Shown piece by piece: positions 1 through 8,809 of a DNA stretch of 64,000 nt (the stretch's first letter is position 1; the number at the start of each line of letters is the position of its first letter). Origin of the DNA: JANJTB01 sp032027125 (lineage in GTDB: Bacteria; Bacteroidota; Ignavibacteria; Kapaibacteriales; UBA2268); the NCBI GenBank assembly GCA_032027125.1, contig JAVSMQ010000001.1:1326679-1390678 (forward strand). Direction: 5' to 3'. Under the pieces are notes generated by a model. The model saw only the letters and a program-made list of their open reading frames with translations. It made no database searches and had not been told where the DNA came from. Position numbers and translations under genes: made by a program.

Positions 1-968
1 TTTTTACAGGGATACTTGCAGGTTATACGGTAAAAGATATTCAAAGCCGTACTCAAATGTATAAGTCAATCTTTTATATTTTCATTGGTTTTGTCATAAC
101 TATTCTGATTTTTGCAGCTGAGCGCTCGATGGAATCCGGTGAGATTCTTTCAGGTATAATATTAGGGTTCATTAATTCCCTAATGGCTCCTCTTGTTACA
201 TTTGGATTACTTTTTGTGATAGAGAGATTCTCAAATATTTCTACTGATTTAAGAATAAAAGAATATGATAATTTAGACCATCCGCTTTTGAGAATGTTAT
301 CGGACAAAGCTCCCGGAACTTATCAGCATACGCTTTCTGTCTCTATGCTTGCAGAGAGATGCGCCCGCGAGATAGGAGCCAATCCTCTGCTGGCTAAAGT
401 AGGTGCCTATTATCATGATTTAGGTAAAATGGCAAAATCAGAATATTTTACAGAAAATCAGATTAGAATGGATAATAAACATGATGTTATTAGTGCAAAA
501 AAAAGTGCAAGGATAATTATTGACCATATTCAGGAAGGTGTAAGACTTGCCCATGAATACAAACTACCGCAAAGGATTATTGATTTTATACCAATGCACC
601 ATGGTACAACACTTGTAAAGCATTTCTATGCTAAAGCATTGGAATTAGCTGAAAACAACGAAATTGTGAAAGAAAGTGATTTCAGATATCCGGGTCCAAA
701 GCCTCAGACAAAAGAAACTGCAATACTAATGATTTGCGATTTTGCTGAAGCTATTTCCAGATTGGAAGCCAAAACAACTGAAGAAATTGAAGAAATTATT
801 GAAAAAAACATACACGACAGAGTAACTGACGGTCAGTTTGACCAGTGTGAAATTACCTTGGACGATTTATCGAAAATCAAAAAAGCATTAGCAAAAAATA
901 TTATCGGGATGTCGCATAAGAGAGTAAGTTATAAGGAAATTCCAAAACAGGAAAGCGGAAACGTTTGA
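1..968 (+). CDS. HD-domain membrane phosphohydrolase, PgpH/7TMR-HD type, 5' end outside window
   Basis: The reading frame is open from base 3, so the gene begins before the window and only about 320 C-terminal residues are present. Counting from the internal Met at base 57, two hydrophobic segments (about 2-20 and 33-56) look like the last helices of a membrane array. A cytosolic HD domain follows: H91, the H120-D121 pair in YYHDLGKM, H157, H181/H182 and D228 in ICDFAEA supply the expected metal ligands. Proteins of this layout (PgpH/YqfF) hydrolyse c-di-AMP; that role is inferred from the family, not shown here. The stop overlaps the TTG start of the recombinase gene by four bases (TTGA), suggesting coupled translation. 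Confidence 0.85.
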   Translation, partial: FTGILAGYTVKDIQSRTQMYKSIFYIFIGFVITILIFAAERSMESGEILSGIILGFINSLMAPLVTFGLLFVIERFSNISTDLRIKEYDNLDHPLLRMLSDKAPGTYQHTLSVSMLAERCAREIGANPLLAKVGAYYHDLGKMAKSEYFTENQIRMDNKHDVISAKKSARIIIDHIQEGVRLAHEYKLPQRIIDFIPMHHGTTLVKHFYAKALELAENNEIVKESDFRYPGPKPQTKETAILMICDFAEAISRLEAKTTEEIEEIIEKNIHDRVTDGQFDQCEITLDDLSKIKKALAKNIIGMSHKRVSYKEIPKQESGNV

Positions 969-1900
969 AAAATAAGCTTAAGGATATATTGAAATCTTTA
1001 ACGGCAGGCTTTTCAAAAGATTTGAACAACTATTTGAATTTCATTTCACTCGAAAAAGGTTTGTCAGAAAATACTTTCAATTCGTACCTTCATGATTTGA
1101 AAGTGTATTCTGAGTATTTGGATTCAATAGCCTGTCAATCCCATAGAGAAGTTAGAAGCGATGATATTTCAGCGTTTTTGGAACATCTTTCAAATTTTGG
1201 AATCGGCAGTTCAAGCCGGACAAGATATCTGTCTTCAATCAGGGGTTTTCATCAGTTTCTTTTGGCTACCGGCAAGAGCAGTAACAATCCTGCAGATATC
1301 GTTGAAATTCCGAAATCAGGTAGGAAATTACCTGAAACTTTAAACTATAATCAGGTGGAACAAATTCTTGACCAGCCTGATATATCACTTCCTGCGGGAA
1401 TCCGTGACAAGGCAATGCTCGAGACAATGTATGCATGCGGATTGCGTGTGACTGAACTGATTACACTCAAACAAAGAGACATCCTTGAAGAAATTGAAAT
1501 AGTAAGAGTTTTCGGTAAAGGTAACAAGGAAAGAATAGTACCAATAGGTTCGACAGCATTGCATTGGATAGATATTTACAAAAAGAGTGTCAGAATTCTT
1601 ATGATGAAAGGTCATGATACGGATGACGTACTGTTTTTGAATCAGAGAGGTAAACCACTCTCGCGGATGGGATTTTGGAAAATTTTGGATAAGTACGCCC
1701 GGCAGTCAGGTTTGGAAACACACGTTCATCCCCACATGCTCCGGCATTCCTTTGCTACACATCTTCTCGAAGGCGGAGCCGACCTGAGGATTGTACAGGA
1801 AATGTTAGGACATTCCGATATTTCGACTACTCAAATATATACACATATTGACAGAGACTTCATTAAAGAAGTTCACAGGACATTTCATCCTCGCGCATGA
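965..1900 (+). CDS. xerD: Tyrosine recombinase XerD (chromosome dimer resolution)
   Basis: A 311-residue site-specific recombinase, the usual Xer length. Residues about 18-105 form the SAM-like DNA-binding domain (LEKGLSENTFNSYLHDL resembles XerD). The catalytic domain keeps every active-site residue: R161 in ACGLRVTEL, K185 in GKGNKER, H257 and R260 in HPHMLRHSF, H283 in LGHSD and the nucleophile Y292 in IYTHI. With a XerC partner it would resolve chromosome dimers at dif during division. The start is TTG at 965, preceded by AGGAAAG and overlapping the upstream stop. Assignment to XerD over XerC rests on N-terminal similarity and is less certain than the family. It converges on fabA with only 9 bp between. 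Confidence 0.88.
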   Translation: MKNKLKDILKSLTAGFSKDLNNYLNFISLEKGLSENTFNSYLHDLKVYSEYLDSIACQSHREVRSDDISAFLEHLSNFGIGSSSRTRYLSSIRGFHQFLLATGKSSNNPADIVEIPKSGRKLPETLNYNQVEQILDQPDISLPAGIRDKAMLETMYACGLRVTELITLKQRDILEEIEIVRVFGKGNKERIVPIGSTALHWIDIYKKSVRILMMKGHDTDDVLFLNQRGKPLSRMGFWKILDKYARQSGLETHVHPHMLRHSFATHLLEGGADLRIVQEMLGHSDISTTQIYTHIDRDFIKEVHRTFHPRA

Positions 1901-1909
1901 TTGATTAGA

Positions 1910-2431
1910 TTATGACAGGTCAATTCCATTATTTGCAAATAAACCTACACGCATATTTTCGCAGGTGTATATTTCCTTGTCGTCAACCAAAACCCTTCCG
2001 TCTGCAATAATCATTGTGAGTTTAAGATTAATTATTCTTTTGATGTCAACAATATAGGTAACCTTATGACTGGTAGGCAGCACCTGACCAAAAAACTTAA
2101 CTTTTTCACAACCCAGTGCTCTGCCTTTACCTTTGTAATCAGCCCAGACCAGAAAGAAACCCGTAAGCTGCAGAAGTGCATCTAATCCCAGAGAACCCGG
2201 CATAACAGCATCATCTTTGAAATGACATCCAAAAAACCAGAGGTCGGGTTTGATGTCGAGTTCGGCAATTACTTCACCCTTTCCGAACAAGCCGCCGGTA
2301 TGACTGATGTTTGTAATTCTGTCCATCATAAGCATATTTGGCAGGGGGAGTTTCCCGTAATCATTGCCAAAGAGTTCACCGGTGCCGGCTAAAATAAGTT
2401 CATCGTAATTGTAGGAATTTTTTCTTTGCAT
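1910..2431 (-). CDS. fabA: 3-hydroxydecanoyl-ACP dehydratase/isomerase FabA
   Basis: The 173 residues match the FabA subfamily rather than FabZ: GELFG near residue 20, LPNMLMMDRI near 30-39, DLWFFGCHF and GSLGLDAL. The catalytic pair falls at H70 and D84, the same numbers as in E. coli FabA. FabA dehydrates 3-hydroxyacyl-ACP and isomerises trans-2-decenoyl-ACP to cis-3, the branch point of anaerobic unsaturated fatty acid synthesis, normally working with FabB. No FabB gene lies nearby. The gene stands alone between convergent xerD and the ppiD terminator. FabA is best known from Proteobacteria, so either the lineage has it or it was acquired. Confidence 0.9.
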   Translation of the reverse strand: MQRKNSYNYDELILAGTGELFGNDYGKLPLPNMLMMDRITNISHTGGLFGKGEVIAELDIKPDLWFFGCHFKDDAVMPGSLGLDALLQLTGFFLVWADYKGKGRALGCEKVKFFGQVLPTSHKVTYIVDIKRIINLKLTMIIADGRVLVDDKEIYTCENMRVGLFANNGIDLS

Positions 2432-2497
2432 AAATTTAATAGTTTTATAAATATAGTTTAACGAAAAGTTATTTAATTTATTTGAAACATCTTCAAC

Positions 2498-2525
2498 AAA
2501 AAAGGGGCTTGAACAGCCCCTTTTT
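2498..2525. terminator. Bidirectional intrinsic terminator below ppiD
   Basis: An A-run, stem AAGGGGCT (2502-2509), loop TGAAC, stem AGCCCCTT (2515-2522) and a T-run. It lies 18 bp past the ppiD stop and carries a T-run on both strands, so it would end ppiD transcription on the minus strand. Confidence 0.9.
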
Positions 2526-2542
2526 AAGAAGTCATCGTAATA

Positions 2543-4744
2543 TTAATATTCTTTGTAGAAGAAGCTTCTTCTGTCTTCGATTTTTGATTTCTCTTTTACA
2601 TTCTGGAACCATTGATAAAATGCGCTTCCTTTTGCCTGCTGGTTTAATTGAAGGCTGTAAGCTGATAATTCCTGTTTTATTTTATCTTCAGGCGGCATTG
2701 TGCGATTTTTTACTTCAACTATATAACAGCCGCTCTCACCTCGGAAAGGTTCATTTATTCTGTTTTCAGGCAGCATAAATACTTTTGGTGAGAATGCTGC
2801 ATCACTTCCGATACTGGGTATAGAAGGTGAAGGCTTAAATGCAGGTAAGTCCTGAATCATAGCGGCAATTTCAGGGAATTGTGCAGCAGCATTTTCCAAA
2901 GTTCCGGCATTAGCAATTTTTTGGTAAATGCTTTTCGCTTTCTCTTCAGCCATTTTGAGAAGTTTAATTTTGCCGAGTCTCTGAGATATTTCTTCTCTTG
3001 CATCATCCAAAGATTTGAATCCTGCTTCCTTAGCATCACTAACCACTCCGACAACAACACCATATCTTTCAAGTTCTATCGGTTCAATTATATCACCTTC
3101 ATTTAATCTGAAAGCTATATCAACAATATAATGCGAACCAAGTACCGCCTTGCCCTTTTCAAAGAATGGTGAAGTCAGTGGTGTTAGTCCGAGTCTGGTT
3201 ACAACAGTGTCGAATGAAGTGCCTTCCTGAACCTGTTTCTGAATGGAGACGGCATCGCGGAAAAGTTTTGTTTTACTTGCAGTACTCATTATCGGCGAGA
3301 GCTTAATTTCGCTGTATTTGATATCTTCGCTGCGTTTATCTTCAACAAAAATAATATGATAACCGAACTGAGTTTTGACAGGTCCGACAATATCGCCGAC
3401 TTTAGCATTGAAGACAGCACTGTCAAATTCCGGAACCATCATACCTTTCTTGAAATAACCTAAGTCACCGCCCTTTGAAGCAGAGCCCGGATCCTGAGAA
3501 TGTGTAGTTGCAAGGATTGCAAAAGGTTCTTTATCAACTTTGGCTTTTCTTAAAATTTTCTCGATTTCTGTTTTGGCACTGTCAGAATTAATACCATCAC
3601 CGGTACGAATCAGAATATGACTTGCCTTTACCATTTCACTTTCACCCATACGTCTGTCGTCAACACGGTAAAAATATGTACCGTCTGCTCTCTGGATAGG
3701 ACCTGCAATTTTCTGAGGTCCAAGAATTGCAAGATATGAATAAACTGTAGGTTCTATATCCTGAACCATCATATAATCGTTGTTAATACCGCCGTATTCA
3801 CTAAGTTTAATATCGAAAATACTGTCGCGGGCTTCATCATTATCTACCAACTGCAAATCGTCCAGAATACTTGTTACTCTGCGAAGATATTTTGATGAAT
3901 CATCGGCAGAAGGAACCATAGGCATCGAAACATATTTGAAACGGCGTTGTAATTTTTGCTTGAACAGTTCTTTATTTTCACTATAAAACTTTTTGATTTC
4001 TTCTTTTTTGATTTGCATAGCATCCTGCGGCATGTCCTTAGGAGTAACAGCTATGAACTTAACATCGGCAGAACTGTTTTCTTCTTTATATTTAAGTTTT
4101 GCAAATTCAGGGGATATGAATGCAGCACCTGCGCTGACAGTACTCTGAAGTTCCTGACGTGCAAGATTATCACGCAGATACTTCTCAATATTCATCAAAT
4201 CTTTTCTGAAATTATTTACACCTGCTTCACGTTCTTCAACAGGAATTTTTGACGGGTCTGCACCCATGTAGTTAACATAACTTTCCGGACGTGTAATAAG
4301 CTCAAGATAAACATCACGCATAAAATTACCGGCTGAATCCATGAACATTTTCGAAAGATATTCAGGCGGATTATCAAGCATTTGTTCCTTAACCTGCTCA
4401 TCAGTAATCCTGATACCAAGTTTTTCCATTTGCTGTTTCATCAGGATTTCATCAACCATCTGGTCCCAAACTCTTTGTCTGAGAGCCGGGTCGTCCACAA
4501 CTTCCTTACCCTGCTGCTGACGCTTCATATTCTCAATTTCTTCACGTACACGGGTTTCGTAATCGACATACAAAATCTCGTCTCCGTTTATTTCTCCCAA
4601 AACCTGCGAAGTCGGGCTGCCCGCCACTCCACGTAAACCTTCTATAACTGTTGGATCGCCAATCGTAAAAAATGCCACCAAAAGCACGGCAAAAATCCCA
4701 AAAACGTAAGGTGAAACTCTCCTGATCTGTTGCAAAGTTCCCAT
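2543..4744 (-). CDS. ppiD: Membrane-anchored parvulin chaperone, PpiD/SurA type
   Basis: A 733-residue periplasmic folding factor. One N-terminal transmembrane helix (about 11-29) anchors it. A SurA_N-like chaperone segment spans about 45-260, and a parvulin peptidyl-prolyl isomerase domain spans about 371-470 (VKASHILIR, SKGGDLGYF, GPVKTQFGYHI). A second divergent helical region runs to the C-terminus. Such proteins hold and fold outer-membrane and secreted polypeptides as they leave the Sec channel, which fits a genome rich in T9SS cargo. It is longer than E. coli PpiD (about 620 residues). It is monocistronic, with its own Bacteroidota-type promoter upstream and a terminator downstream. 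Confidence 0.87.
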   Translation of the reverse strand: MGTLQQIRRVSPYVFGIFAVLLVAFFTIGDPTVIEGLRGVAGSPTSQVLGEINGDEILYVDYETRVREEIENMKRQQQGKEVVDDPALRQRVWDQMVDEILMKQQMEKLGIRITDEQVKEQMLDNPPEYLSKMFMDSAGNFMRDVYLELITRPESYVNYMGADPSKIPVEEREAGVNNFRKDLMNIEKYLRDNLARQELQSTVSAGAAFISPEFAKLKYKEENSSADVKFIAVTPKDMPQDAMQIKKEEIKKFYSENKELFKQKLQRRFKYVSMPMVPSADDSSKYLRRVTSILDDLQLVDNDEARDSIFDIKLSEYGGINNDYMMVQDIEPTVYSYLAILGPQKIAGPIQRADGTYFYRVDDRRMGESEMVKASHILIRTGDGINSDSAKTEIEKILRKAKVDKEPFAILATTHSQDPGSASKGGDLGYFKKGMMVPEFDSAVFNAKVGDIVGPVKTQFGYHIIFVEDKRSEDIKYSEIKLSPIMSTASKTKLFRDAVSIQKQVQEGTSFDTVVTRLGLTPLTSPFFEKGKAVLGSHYIVDIAFRLNEGDIIEPIELERYGVVVGVVSDAKEAGFKSLDDAREEISQRLGKIKLLKMAEEKAKSIYQKIANAGTLENAAAQFPEIAAMIQDLPAFKPSPSIPSIGSDAAFSPKVFMLPENRINEPFRGESGCYIVEVKNRTMPPEDKIKQELSAYSLQLNQQAKGSAFYQWFQNVKEKSKIEDRRSFFYKEY

Positions 4745-4813
4745 TCGTCAGAATACTCCTAATTATTTAAGCTAAATATTATTCTTTTTTTCAATGCAAA
4801 ATAATTCAAAGTA

Positions 4814-4844
4814 CAAAATTAACAGTTCTACGTTTAATATCCAA
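4814..4844 (-). promoter_or_regulatory. Bacteroidota-type promoter of ppiD
   Basis: Read on the minus strand: TTG (4844-4842), 20 nt, then TAATTTTG (4821-4814). This fits the Bacteroidota TTTG...TAnnTTTG consensus and predicts a start near 4807 and a leader of about 60 nt. I see nothing else in the gene-free stretch 4745-5065 beyond AT-rich spacer. Confidence 0.6.
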
Positions 4845-5065
4845 TTAATTTTAACATTTAATTGAATTATAAGGAATTATTATTTTCTTTTTAACTGTTG
4901 ATTTTGAACTGAATGATTGTAACTGTGTAATTTAAATGATGATTACCCTGTTCAAGAGAAAAATCCGGCTTTTTCTCATAAGTACTGAAAATCAAAAATA
5001 TTTAGTTTTGAACAAATGAAGGAATCGGTTTGTGTAAATTTAATTAAATCTGAAAATTAGTTTGA

Positions 5066-5287
5066 TTATAAAAGATTTTTGAATTCATCTACCGATAAAC
5101 CACTTTGCTTAATAATACTTCTTAATGTTCCACGATCTAAGACTTTATGCTCCGGTACTGTAATTTGAGAGAAAGGATTGTCTCGTCTAACTATAATATG
5201 ACTGCCTTTTTGTCTAATAAAATTAAATCCTATTTTATTCAAAGCTCTTACGCAATCAAGACCTGAAATAACAGGAATCCCACTCAT
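5066..5287 (-). CDS. hicA: HicA-family mRNA interferase toxin
   Basis: Seventy-three residues with the HicA dsRBD-like fold signature: ISGLDCVRALNKIGF, then KGSHIIVRR holding the catalytic histidine, then ITVPEHKVLDRGTLRSIIKQ. HicA toxins cleave mRNA and are neutralised by HicB. I place the start at the ATG at 5287 rather than the TTG at 5293, because this ATG overlaps the hicB stop as ATGA, a classic coupling junction. Order is hicB then hicA, so the antitoxin is made first. Both genes are full length and the pair looks functional. Confidence 0.88.
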   Translation of the reverse strand: MSGIPVISGLDCVRALNKIGFNFIRQKGSHIIVRRDNPFSQITVPEHKVLDRGTLRSIIKQSGLSVDEFKNLL

Positions 5288-5490
5288 ACACAAACCAACA
5301 TTGAATCGAATTTTTCTTCAGGAATCGGATAACCATCATCTTCAAGAACTTCAATATACAATTCTATCGCTTCCCGGATATTGACTAATGCTTCATGTTT
5401 TGTGGCTCCCTGTGATATACAACCATGTAATGAAGGACATTCGGCTACCCAAAAACCATCCTCGCCGGGATAAATAAGTACTTGTCTCAT
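5284..5490 (-). CDS. hicB: HicB-family antitoxin
   Basis: Sixty-eight residues forming the partial RNase H-like HicB fold: a YPGEDGFWVAECPSLHGC core with SQGATKHEALVNIREAI, the family hallmark. It binds and blocks HicA. There is no obvious C-terminal helix-turn-helix or ribbon-helix-helix, so DNA autoregulation would need another factor or a very short tail. It is the first gene of the hicBA pair and overlaps hicA by four bases. Confidence 0.88.
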   Translation of the reverse strand: MRQVLIYPGEDGFWVAECPSLHGCISQGATKHEALVNIREAIELYIEVLEDDGYPIPEEKFDSMLVCV

Positions 5491-5870
5491 TAAACTTCTC
5501 CAAATAATTTGTTGCTATTGTAATTATTTATATTCACATTGCTTAGAAGAAATAATATAACAATTATTATAATTTTCCTTATATCATTATTCATTTATCA
5601 ATACTAATTTGTTCAGTCTCAAACCTTATTTACCGTGGATTACAAATATAAATAATAATTTCGCTGTCATTAAATTTCCAATTATTTTTTTAAAATTGCT
5701 TCATTGATTCTTCAATAGACTATTCTGAATATTCCGGCTATACTTCACATAAATATAATAAACCGTTTCTAATATACGTTTTCTAACATTGTATCTAATT
5801 ACTGTATAGATATAATAATTTGTGCAAAGTCTGTTGTTATTTAATATTAACAAAGTTGGAATAAATTTTC
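5491..5870. other. AT-rich spacer between divergent hicBA and coaD
   Basis: About 380 bp without a gene. It must hold the promoters of hicBA (minus) and coaD (plus), but I find no clear TAnnTTTG box with a correctly placed TTG. No RNA gene, palindrome or remnant is visible. Confidence 0.5.
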
Positions 5871-6356
5871 ATGGAAAGAATAGCAGTTTATGCCGGAACA
5901 TTCGACCCGATAACCAACGGTCACGTAGATGTAATTGAGAGGGCGTGCGAAATGTTTGATAAAGTTTATGTTGTAATTGCTGTCAATTCAAAGAAAGTCA
6001 CTCTTTTTAATGAAGATGAGAGACTTGATATGATTAAGTCTGCACTTGTTCATATTGACAATGTTGAGGTTTTGGTTCATCATGGATTAACAGTTGAGAT
6101 TGCTGAGAAAATGAATGCCATTGCCATGGTACGCGGAATAAGAGCTGTTTCAGACTTTGAGTATGAATTTCAGATTGCATTGATGAATCGAAAAATATCC
6201 CCAAATGTCTATACAGTGTTTTTGACTCCACACGAGAATTATACCTATCTAAACTCAAGTATAATCCGGGAAATGGCAAGTTACGGGCGTGATACAAGCG
6301 AATTTGTCCCACAACTTGCAGCCGAATATTTAAAGAAAAAGTTTGATAAGAAATAA
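5871..6356 (+). CDS. coaD: Phosphopantetheine adenylyltransferase
   Basis: The 161-residue enzyme transfers AMP from ATP to 4'-phosphopantetheine, giving dephospho-CoA, the fourth step of CoA synthesis. The nucleotidyltransferase motif TFDPITNGH (T/HxGH class) lies at residues 10-18. RGIRAVSDFEYE and the C-terminal YLNSSIIREMASYG, equivalent to the ISSTxVR motif, bind ATP and pantetheine. Length and motifs are standard. It appears monocistronic, with no terminator hairpin visible after it. Confidence 0.96.
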   Translation: MERIAVYAGTFDPITNGHVDVIERACEMFDKVYVVIAVNSKKVTLFNEDERLDMIKSALVHIDNVEVLVHHGLTVEIAEKMNAIAMVRGIRAVSDFEYEFQIALMNRKISPNVYTVFLTPHENYTYLNSSIIREMASYGRDTSEFVPQLAAEYLKKKFDKK

Positions 6357-6569
6357 GAATTTTTTCATTATCCTGAATTTTCAAATATCATAACTGATAC
6401 ACAGACTAAGGATATTCAGATTAACATATTATTAGCCGAAAACTAACATACCTAACACAGAATTAACTTTATAATTCTTTGATAATAAAGTATTTATACA
6501 TATTTTTGTAATAGTGAAAAAGGCTGTTGAATGATTTTTTAAGATTAACTTGTTTTTAAAAGCGGATAT

Positions 6570-8342
6570 ATGGAAAAAATAGACGTCAGAAATATTCTCG
6601 AAACAAAAGCTCCGGGTTTGTTTCATAAATATCCTGACATTGTCGGTAATTTTACAGTTGATTTTTTTCGCAGATTTCTTAAAATCAATGAAATTAATGA
6701 ATTTCTTGAGAAAACAGGTGAAATGTTTGGATTTGATTTTATAGAGTCAGTTTTCGGGCATCTCAATTTCTCCTATATTATGTCTTCCAAAGATAAACTG
6801 AAAATACCTTCCGAAGGCAGACTTATCATAGTATCGAATCATCCTTTGGGCGGATTGGACGGTCTGGCTCTTTTGAAAGCAATCAGCGAAGTTCGCAGGG
6901 ATGTTAAGGTTGTAGCTAATGATGTGCTTCAGAATCTGTATAATCTGTCTGAGCTTTTTCTGCCGCTTGATGTATATTCACATACCAAGCAAAAGAAGCA
7001 GATTCAAAATATTGAAGATGCACTGAATGACGAACAGGCTATTATAATTTTTCCTGCCGGAAAGGTTTCGAGGCTGACTGCATCAGGTATCCGTGATTTG
7101 AAATGGAAGAACGGAGCCATAAGATTCAGCAGCAAACTTCAGGTTCCGATTTTACCTGTTTTTATTGAGGGAAGAAATTCACTGGCTTTTTATCTTGGGT
7201 CGCTGATAAATAATAACATTGGAATGTTTATGCTGCCGCAGGAATTATTCCGAAAGAGAAATTCAAGTATCAGAATTAAAATCGGCGACGTTATTCCGGG
7301 CAGTACATTTAAGAACCAGCATTTGAAAGTTAAGCTGCAAACTAAACTTCTGAATCAGCATATTTGCAAAATTGGCAATGATAAGACAGGCATTTTCAGT
7401 ACAGAAAAAACAATTATTCATCCGATTGATAAAAAGATTTTAAAGCAGGATTTGCATAAATCCCAGCTTTTGGGTAACACAGTTGACGGAATGAAGATTT
7501 ATTTAGCTGAATATGACTCGGCTCCAAACATACTTAAAGAAATTGCACGGTTAAGAGAACTCACATTCCGAAAAGTTGGTGAAGGTACCGGAAAAACATT
7601 CGATATGGACATCTACGACCTGTATTATAAACATATTGTACTTTGGGATGATGATGAACTTGAGATAGTCGGTTCGTACAGGCTGGGAATAACTAAAGAT
7701 ATTGTCGGGAAATACGGTCCGAAGGGTTTGTATAACTCCTCACAGTTCAAATTATCAGCAGAATTTCTTCAGATATTGGATAGTTCCCTCGAAGTCGGCA
7801 GGAGCTTTATTCAGCAGAAATACTGGCGGAGCAATGCTCTTGATTATATCTGGCAGGGTATAGGTGCATATTTATCCAAGAATCTGCACATCAAATATCT
7901 TTGGGGAGCAGTTTCGATAAGCGATTCATATCCCGAGCTTGCCAAAGCCTTGATTATCAGCTATTATACAAAATGGTATGAAGGCGATACATCGCTTGTA
8001 GTTCCTTGTTTGGAGTATAACTCAAGCAGAAAAACATTAAACGAAGTTGATGAAATTCTGGTTGGAAAAGATTATTTAAGCGACCTGCGAAATTTAAAAT
8101 CTGCTCTGAAAAATATGGGTTACAGTATCCCCGTACTTTATCGCAGATATACCGACCTGACAGAATACGGCGGCTCGAAATTTGTTTCATGGTGCGTTGA
8201 TGTAAATTTCAATAATGCCATTGACGGGTTGATTGTTGTTGATTTATCAATGCTGAAAGACGAAATGAAAGAGCGGTATTACAATCAAAAGAGTTTTATA
8301 AATTCCGGAATTAATGATAAAGGGGAACTGGTGAGATTGTAA
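6570..8342 (+). CDS. OlsF-like bifunctional aminolipid acyltransferase (PlsC + GNAT fusion)
   Basis: Two acyltransferases are fused in 590 residues. The N-terminal half (about 80-260) is a PlsC/LPLAT-type O-acyltransferase with SNHPLGGLDG (H91, D97) and IFPAGKVSRL. The C-terminal half (about 310-520) is a GNAT-like domain of the OlsB/hemolysin type (LRELTFRKVGEGTG, EVGRSFIQQKYWRSNAL, LWGAVSISDSYP). This is the layout of OlsF, which makes phosphate-free ornithine lipids: the GNAT half N-acylates the amino acid with a 3-hydroxy fatty acid and the PlsC half adds the second acyl chain. The head group could be ornithine, glycine or another amino acid; sequence alone does not decide. It stands alone, so it would carry both steps by itself. 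Confidence 0.8.
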   Translation: MEKIDVRNILETKAPGLFHKYPDIVGNFTVDFFRRFLKINEINEFLEKTGEMFGFDFIESVFGHLNFSYIMSSKDKLKIPSEGRLIIVSNHPLGGLDGLALLKAISEVRRDVKVVANDVLQNLYNLSELFLPLDVYSHTKQKKQIQNIEDALNDEQAIIIFPAGKVSRLTASGIRDLKWKNGAIRFSSKLQVPILPVFIEGRNSLAFYLGSLINNNIGMFMLPQELFRKRNSSIRIKIGDVIPGSTFKNQHLKVKLQTKLLNQHICKIGNDKTGIFSTEKTIIHPIDKKILKQDLHKSQLLGNTVDGMKIYLAEYDSAPNILKEIARLRELTFRKVGEGTGKTFDMDIYDLYYKHIVLWDDDELEIVGSYRLGITKDIVGKYGPKGLYNSSQFKLSAEFLQILDSSLEVGRSFIQQKYWRSNALDYIWQGIGAYLSKNLHIKYLWGAVSISDSYPELAKALIISYYTKWYEGDTSLVVPCLEYNSSRKTLNEVDEILVGKDYLSDLRNLKSALKNMGYSIPVLYRRYTDLTEYGGSKFVSWCVDVNFNNAIDGLIVVDLSMLKDEMKERYYNQKSFINSGINDKGELVRL

Positions 8343-8428
8343 AGAATGATTAAATAAAATCAAATTAGCTTTTTAAGATGTACAATTGTCATGTTCATTT
8401 TTAAAATCATTACCCGAAAATGTCTTGC

Positions 8429-8644
8429 TCATAACGCAAGTTCCAACTCATAAATTTTATATTCGGGCTTTGAATAAATCTGATTTAATTTCTCAAGCCC
8501 TTCAAGATAACACAAGATTGCTTCTTTTGCATTTTCTAAAGCTTCTACCTCTGTTTCTCCCTGAGTAAAACATCCATCAAGAGCCGGAACAATTACATTA
8601 TATCCGCCTTCTTCAGCTTTTTCCAAAACTATGTTGAAATTCAT
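8429..8644 (-). CDS. Orphan HicB-like antitoxin
   Basis: A 71-residue HicB-fold protein: VLEKAEEGGYNVIVPALDG followed by FTQGETEVEALENAKEAIL. No hicA gene lies on either side: upstream are 70 bp and then the insertion sequence, and downstream is the end of the acyltransferase gene. It may be a solitary regulator, or the survivor of a hicAB pair. It is unlike the intact hicBA pair at 5.1-5.5 kb beyond the family core. Confidence 0.75.
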   Translation of the reverse strand: MNFNIVLEKAEEGGYNVIVPALDGCFTQGETEVEALENAKEAILCYLEGLEKLNQIYSKPEYKIYELELAL

Positions 8645-8709
8645 TTCAATTCCTCAATAATTAATCTTTATTTTTTAGACGTATTTCAGGGGGAATTATT
8701 CAAATAAAA

Positions 8710-8714
8710 TGATA
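8710..8714. repeat. Target-site duplication, left copy (TGATA)
   Basis: TGATA immediately precedes the left terminal inverted repeat and recurs at 10345-10349 just outside the right one. A perfect 5-bp duplication indicates a simple, fairly recent transposition. Confidence 0.85.
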
Positions 8715-8809
8715 CCTAAAAATCTAAAGCATTTACAATAAAGGGTGAAGCAAATCGTTGATAGATATAGACTTAACAAATATTTTTTCAACAATTTAAC
8801 TTCACCCAA

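Noticed and set aside
2482..2778. Open frame opposite the ppiD end
   Set aside because: It begins in the terminator and is antisense to ppiD; no family features.
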